Source: Wenzhouxiangella sp. (GTDB lineage: Bacteria > Pseudomonadota > Gammaproteobacteria > Xanthomonadales > Wenzhouxiangellaceae). From it: a stretch of DNA of 18,335 bases. Positions within the stretch are counted from its first letter, which is position 1; every line of letters begins with the position of its first letter. Below, one piece after another: positions 14,281 through 18,335 of the stretch. The stretch spans positions 1 through 18,335 of the forward strand of contig SKKV01000010.1 of assembly GCA_007123575.1 (NCBI GenBank), read 5' to 3'. The notes beneath the pieces are model-generated. The model was not told the DNA's origin and searched no databases. It worked only from the letters and a program-made list of their open reading frames with translations. The position numbers and the translations under genes are program-made.

Positions 14281-16757
14281 TGTTAATCGCTTTTTTGTTG
14301 ACTTTGCTGTTCGCAGCCGTTGCCTGCGCCTATTTCAAAACCAGCATTATCATCTGGACTGCTGCCACTGCTGTTGTCCTGCTAGGCTTTTCGATTGCCG
14401 GCCAGCCCGGCTGGATTAGCCTGACCCTGGGCTGGCTGATCTTCCTTGGCATTGCCGCCCCGCTCAACCACAGGCCCTGGCGGCGCGCTTTGGTCACGGC
14501 TCCCATCCTGAAGGTCTTCTCGACCATGACGCCGCAGATCTCGGAAACCGAGCGAGTGGCCCTGGAGGCAGGCACGGTTGGCTTCGAAGGCGAATTGTTT
14601 TCCGGCCGCCCGCGCTGGAGCCGCTTCATCAAGAAACCGCTGCATGAGCTCACCGTCGAAGAGCAGGCCTTCATCGACGGGCCGGTGGAAGCATTGTGCG
14701 ACATGATCAACGAGTGGGAAATTTCCCACTACCGGGCCGGCTTATCCGACCAGGTATGGGATCACATGCGCAAACATGGTTTTCTGGGCATGATCATCCC
14801 GAAAGAGCACGGTGGCCTGGGCTTTTCAGCCGTCGCCCACCGCGCGGTGCTGGAGAAAGTGGCGGGCTTGAGTTCAACGGTGGGCTCCGTGGTCGCAGTA
14901 CCCAACTCGCTGGGCCCGGCCGAGCTGTTGCTGCACTACGGCACAGATGAGCAGAAAAAACACTATTTGCCGCGCCTGGCCGATGGCCGCGACATCCCCT
15001 GCTTCGGGCTGACCAGCACCACGGCCGGCTCCGATGCTACCTCCATTGCCGACTACGGCGTGGTCTGCAAGCAGAAATACAAGGGCAAGCAGACCCTGGG
15101 CATCAAGCTCAACTTTGAAAAACGCTACATCACCCTGGCCCCTGTGGCCACGGTGGTCGGTCTGGCATTTCGTCTGTATGACCCAGACGGCCTGATTGGC
15201 GACAAGGAAGATATCGGCATCACCCTGGCCCTGCTGCCGGCCGACACGCCGGGCATGGAAATCGGCCGTCGCCACTTCCCGCTCAACAACCCGTTCCCGA
15301 ACGGCCCAATCATCGGCAAGGATGTCTTCATCCCGCTTGACTACCTGCTTGGCGGCACCGAATATGCTGGCCAGGGGTGGCGGATGCTGATCGAATCTCT
15401 GTCGGTGGGCCGGGCCATTTCGCTGCCCTCCTCGGCCACTGGCGGCTCCAAGACAGCCGCCCTGGCTACCGGCGCCTACGCCCGCATTCGCAAGCAATTC
15501 AACATGCCAATCGGGCGCTTCGAAGGTGTGGAAGAAGCGCTGGCCCGCATCGCCGGCTATACCTACGCGATGAGCGCGCTGAGCCGGCAAACGGCCTCGG
15601 CCGTGGATGATGGCGAGAAGCCCGCCGTGCCCGGTGCGATTGCCAAGTACCACGCCACCGAAATGTCGCGCGAAATCATCAAAGACGCGATGGATATCCA
15701 CGGCGGCAAGGGCATCATCCTGGGCCCGAAGAACTACTTGGGCCGGGCCTGGCAAGGGGCACCGATCTGGATCACCGTCGAGGGCGCCAATATTCTGACC
15801 CGCTCGATGATGATCTTTGGTCAGGGCGCCATTCGCTGCCACCCCTACGTTCTCAAGGAGCTCGAAGTGCTGCAGATCGAGGACGAAGACAAGCGCCTTG
15901 CCGAGTTCGACCGCCTCCTGTTTGCCCATGTCGGCCACAGCATCTCCTGCGCGGTGCGCTCGGTGGTACTGGGGCTGAGTTTTGCCCGGTTTGCCGCTGT
16001 GCCGGGCGACCGGCGCACGCGCAAGTACTACCGCAAACTCACCCGCTACAGCGCCGCCTTCGCATTCCTGGCCGATATTGCCATGCTGACCTACGGCGGC
16101 AAGCTCAAGCAGAAAGAAAAAATCTCCGGCCGCCTGGGCGACGTCCTGAGCCAGCTCTATATCTGCTCGGCCATGCTGCGACGCTTCGAGCATGATTCGC
16201 GCCCGGCTGCCGACCAGCCGATCCTGGCCTGGGCGTTTCACGATGCCATCTACAAGATCCAGCATGCCATGCGCGGCGTCATCGACAACTATCCCATTGC
16301 CTGGGTGCGGCCATTCTTGCGCCGGATCATTTTCCCGCTGGGCCGGGTCGAGCGCGCCCCCAACGACCGGCTTGGACACAAGGTAGCCTCGCTACTGCTC
16401 TCACCTTCCGAAACCCGTGACCGCCTGACTCGCGGCATTTACCTGTCCGATGCCGGCGGCTACCCCGTGGGCGTGATGGAAAAGCTGCTGCCGGACGTGA
16501 TTGCCGCCGAGCCGCTGGAGCGCAAGCTGCTCAAGGCCACCCGTGCCGGCCAGATCAAGGGCTACACCTTCGAAGAGCAGCTCGACGAGGCGGTTGCGGC
16601 CAACGTGATCAGCGAAACCGATCGCAAGTTCCTGCTCAGCGTGCGCGAGCGCACCCTGGAGATCATCTCGGTCGACGACTTTGAGCTGGAGGAAATCCAG
16701 GCTGGCCTCAGCAGCACCGGTGACAAGATTCGCGGCCAGCGCAAGAAGGCCGCCTGA
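14277..16757 (+). CDS. fadE: acyl-CoA dehydrogenase FadE
   Basis: An 826-residue protein, close to E. coli FadE (814). Two or more hydrophobic segments in the first 62 residues (AFLLTLLFAAVACAYF; IIIWTAATAVVLLGFSI; LGWLIFLGIAAPL) suggest inner-membrane attachment. The dehydrogenase core spans about 90-520, with GMIIPKEHGGLGFS (171-184), FGLTSTTAGSDATS in the FAD/substrate region, and IHGGKGIILGP; ITVEGAN (499-505) lies in the segment where the catalytic glutamate is expected. The long C-terminal extension is the DUF1974-type region of FadE. It catalyses the first step of beta-oxidation. The start ATG overlaps the hydrolase stop; a terminator follows 35 bp after its stop. Confidence 0.95.
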   Translation: MMLIAFLLTLLFAAVACAYFKTSIIIWTAATAVVLLGFSIAGQPGWISLTLGWLIFLGIAAPLNHRPWRRALVTAPILKVFSTMTPQISETERVALEAGTVGFEGELFSGRPRWSRFIKKPLHELTVEEQAFIDGPVEALCDMINEWEISHYRAGLSDQVWDHMRKHGFLGMIIPKEHGGLGFSAVAHRAVLEKVAGLSSTVGSVVAVPNSLGPAELLLHYGTDEQKKHYLPRLADGRDIPCFGLTSTTAGSDATSIADYGVVCKQKYKGKQTLGIKLNFEKRYITLAPVATVVGLAFRLYDPDGLIGDKEDIGITLALLPADTPGMEIGRRHFPLNNPFPNGPIIGKDVFIPLDYLLGGTEYAGQGWRMLIESLSVGRAISLPSSATGGSKTAALATGAYARIRKQFNMPIGRFEGVEEALARIAGYTYAMSALSRQTASAVDDGEKPAVPGAIAKYHATEMSREIIKDAMDIHGGKGIILGPKNYLGRAWQGAPIWITVEGANILTRSMMIFGQGAIRCHPYVLKELEVLQIEDEDKRLAEFDRLLFAHVGHSISCAVRSVVLGLSFARFAAVPGDRRTRKYYRKLTRYSAAFAFLADIAMLTYGGKLKQKEKISGRLGDVLSQLYICSAMLRRFEHDSRPAADQPILAWAFHDAIYKIQHAMRGVIDNYPIAWVRPFLRRIIFPLGRVERAPNDRLGHKVASLLLSPSETRDRLTRGIYLSDAGGYPVGVMEKLLPDVIAAEPLERKLLKATRAGQIKGYTFEEQLDEAVAANVISETDRKFLLSVRERTLEIISVDDFELEEIQAGLSSTGDKIRGQRKKAA

Positions 16758-16787
16758 ACAGGCGTTTTACCTCCCCCTTTCTTGAGC

Positions 16788-16793
16788 TATACT
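16788..16793 (+). promoter_or_regulatory. possible -10 box for the btuB leader
   Basis: TATACT lies 17 bp after a poor TTTTAC. It is the only reasonable -10 before the cobalamin aptamer and sits directly against the 5' arm of the fadE terminator, so transcripts from it would start within that hairpin. Confidence 0.3.
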
Positions 16794-16824
16794 CGGCCCC
16801 GGCCCTCCGGGGCCGATTTTTTTT
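16793..16824 (+). terminator. rho-independent terminator of fadE
   Basis: TCGGCCCCG (16793-16801) pairs with CGGGGCCGA (16808-16816) around a 6-nt loop, followed by eight T (16817-16824). This is a textbook intrinsic terminator on the plus strand and ends the hydrolase-fadE transcript. Confidence 0.85.
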
Positions 16825-17027
16825 GCAGGTGTCCCGACCATCAAGGTCGGGGTGAAACGGGAAGCCGGTGAGAGTCCGGCGCTGCCCCCGCAACTGTAAC
16901 CGGCGCAGGTTTCGTTTTTCGGACCGGCGCAATCCATCATCACCACTCGGCTGATCGGCCGGGGAAGGGGTGGATGCAAGCGCGACCCTCAGGTCGGCTT
17001 GATCGGAAGTCAGGAGACCGGCCTGCA
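16825..17027 (+). ncRNA. cobalamin (adenosylcobalamin) riboswitch
   Basis: The conserved cobalamin aptamer elements appear in order: GGTGAAACGGGAAGCCGGTG, GAGTCCGGCGCTGCCCCCGC, AACTGTAA, and the B12-box region GGAAGTCAGGAGACCGGCC near 17005-17023. A closing stem GCAGG/CCTGC joins 16825-16829 to 17022-17026. It precedes a btuB-like gene by 125 nt, the classic arrangement in which bound cobalamin lowers expression of the uptake receptor. There is no U-tract terminator between aptamer and gene, so control is probably at translation, by masking the AAGGAG ribosome-binding site at 17137-17142. Confidence 0.93.
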
Positions 17028-17152
17028 TGATTTAGATAACCACGCGGCTGCGGCGGGCGGCTGGGATGGCGCGCGTGCCTTTGGCACGGCCTTCCTTGCA
17101 CTCGCCTGTTGCCGCGCCCGATGCGCGGGTGAGCGCAAGGAGCCCAATCAAC
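17028..17152 (+). promoter_or_regulatory. btuB leader / riboswitch expression platform
   Basis: The leader between aptamer and start codon contains a stable hairpin CGTGCC-TTT-GGCACG (17074-17088) and a GC-rich segment with GCGCCC and CGCGGGTGAGCGC just before AAGGAG (17137-17142), 10 nt upstream of ATG. The GC-rich segment could pair with the ribosome-binding region. The pairing partner inside the aptamer cannot be fixed by eye. Confidence 0.5.
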
Positions 17153-18335
17153 ATGATCCGTTTCAATTCCTCCCTTTCAACACTGGCCGTCCTGGCCGGC
17201 TTTTCCTTTTTTCCAGTCGCTTTTGTCCAGGCTGAGACCCACGTCGACGAAACCATCATCGTCACTGCCACACGCGGCGAACAAAGTCTGGGCAATACCC
17301 TGGCCTCGGTCTCGGTGATTGACCGCGAAGCCATCGAGCTCAGCCAGGCGCCCGACCTGATCGAACTGCTGCGGATGCAGGCCGGCGTTGATGTGACCCG
17401 CACCGGCGGCCCGGGCGGCCAGACGGGCGTTTTCATGCGCGGCACTAACTCCAACCATGTCCTGGTGATCATCGACGGCATCCGGGTGTCGGCATCGGGG
17501 ACCGGCGCCTTTGCCTGGGAGCTGCTCGACCCGGCCATCATCGAGCGCATCGAAATCGTGCGCGGCCCGCGCGCGGCGCGCTGGGGTTCGGATGCCATCG
17601 GCGGTGTCATCCAGGTGTTTACCCACCGCGCCGAGGGCTTGAGCCTGCGTGCCGGCTACGGTCGCTACCGTGATCGCAGCCTGATGGCCTCCGTCGGCAC
17701 GGGCAACACCGGCCTGACCGCTTCGGCCCGACGCGTGGGTGGATTTTCCGCCCAGAATGAGCGCGGATTCGCCTTCGACCCCGATGACGATGGTTTTGAA
17801 AACCTGAGCCTGGCCGGATCAGCGCGACAGGCCCTGGGCCGGGGGTTCCTTGAGGTCAGTGCCCGCCTGGCGACGGGGGAAGTCGAGTTCGACCAGGGCG
17901 AGTCTGATTTCGTTAACTATGCCACGCTGATCAGCTACCAAACCGACCCTGCAGCGGCCTGGCGCTGGCATTACAGTGTCGGCGCCTATCGCGACCGGCT
18001 GGAAACAGAAACTCCGTTTGGTGAATCGGAGGCCATTACCCGCCGTACCCTGGCCGGTGTCCTGACCGAAACCGATCTCGGTGCCGACAACAGGCTGATG
18101 CTAGGTGCCGATGCCTGGCAGGAATCCGGCGTCAGCCGCAGCGCCTGGGCCGAATCACGTTACAACCTGGGTGCATGGGCCGGCCTGGATGGCCACCGTG
18201 AAGCGCTGGGTTACGAACTGAGCCTGCGCTGGGACCAGGACGAACTGTTCGGCTCGGCCGTGACCGGCAGCCTGGCCGGCGGCTGGCGATTGTCCGAGGA
18301 GTTTCGGTTTCTGGGCAGCATCGGCCGCGGTTTCC
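17153..18335 (+). CDS. btuB: TonB-dependent vitamin B12 outer-membrane receptor (BtuB-like), 5' part
   Basis: Runs off the window after 394 codons. A signal peptide occupies about residues 1-27 (LAVLAGFSFFPVAFVQA). A TonB box ETIIVTA is at 33-39, followed by the plug domain: SVSVIDREAIE, GVFMRGTNSNHVLVIIDGIR and ERIEIVRGPRAARWGSDAIG, then GGVIQVFT. Later residues alternate polar and hydrophobic and have the acidic turns of the beta-barrel strands. The upstream cobalamin riboswitch fixes the likely ligand as cobalamin; the receptor would use TonB-ExbB-ExbD energy to bring it across the outer membrane. AAGGAG lies 10 nt before ATG 17153. The C-terminal barrel is outside the window. Confidence 0.9.
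   Translation, partial: MIRFNSSLSTLAVLAGFSFFPVAFVQAETHVDETIIVTATRGEQSLGNTLASVSVIDREAIELSQAPDLIELLRMQAGVDVTRTGGPGGQTGVFMRGTNSNHVLVIIDGIRVSASGTGAFAWELLDPAIIERIEIVRGPRAARWGSDAIGGVIQVFTHRAEGLSLRAGYGRYRDRSLMASVGTGNTGLTASARRVGGFSAQNERGFAFDPDDDGFENLSLAGSARQALGRGFLEVSARLATGEVEFDQGESDFVNYATLISYQTDPAAAWRWHYSVGAYRDRLETETPFGESEAITRRTLAGVLTETDLGADNRLMLGADAWQESGVSRSAWAESRYNLGAWAGLDGHREALGYELSLRWDQDELFGSAVTGSLAGGWRLSEEFRFLGSIGRGF

Noticed and set aside
14874..16379. 501-codon minus-strand frame opposite fadE
   Set aside because: It is a shadow of fadE in GC-rich DNA; the fadE frame has clear family motifs throughout and the antisense frame has none.

Overview
The window looks like the chromosome of a high-GC gammaproteobacterium. 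The zapE, acpH and 826-residue fadE genes and a cobalamin-riboswitch-controlled btuB all point to that class, perhaps to a Xanthomonadales/Chromatiales-type lineage (an inference; nothing here fixes the genus). It has two halves of very different character.

Positions 1-6800 are an accessory region built against a tRNA-Arg(CCG) gene at 98-174 (minus strand). The 5' half of that tRNA is repeated at 218-251 and 3416-3449 as identical 34-bp cores. Each displaced copy is followed by the same ~590-bp sequence: a tRNA-type -10 box, three 11-bp GTGCCCA iterons and the tail of a small XRE-type regulator. Beyond it lies a broken tyrosine integrase with a DUF3596-type N-terminus. I read this as two or more tandem, decayed integrative elements at one tRNA. 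Each keeps one cargo operon of the AbiE (type IV toxin-antitoxin, abortive infection) class: abiEi-abiEii on the plus strand at 1630-3397, and a diverged antitoxin-toxin pair on the minus strand at 4334-6128. Upstream of the second pair are two perfect 47-bp palindromes sharing the core TGTCCTAAGGACA. Between them two consensus -35 boxes face outward, forming a mirrored divergent control region whose right-hand gene is missing. The 0.5 kb to its right is non-coding, with a possible IS256-type scrap and a strong hairpin.

Positions 6800-18335 are ordinary, densely packed chromosome. In order: a membrane GGDEF-EAL c-di-GMP protein (minus); a small four-helix membrane protein; a membrane-anchored c-type cytochrome; acyl-carrier-protein phosphodiesterase (minus, overlapping the cytochrome gene tail to tail); a COG2945-like alpha/beta hydrolase followed by the ATPase ZapE; a TetR regulator (minus) divergent from a second alpha/beta hydrolase translationally coupled to fadE; a strong terminator; a cobalamin riboswitch; and the 5' part of a btuB-like TonB-dependent receptor cut by the window end.

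The most noteworthy signals are the tRNA 5'-half attachment array with two AbiE modules as its surviving cargo, and the twin palindromes controlling the second module. All similarity statements rest on recognition of motifs by eye; no database search was run.
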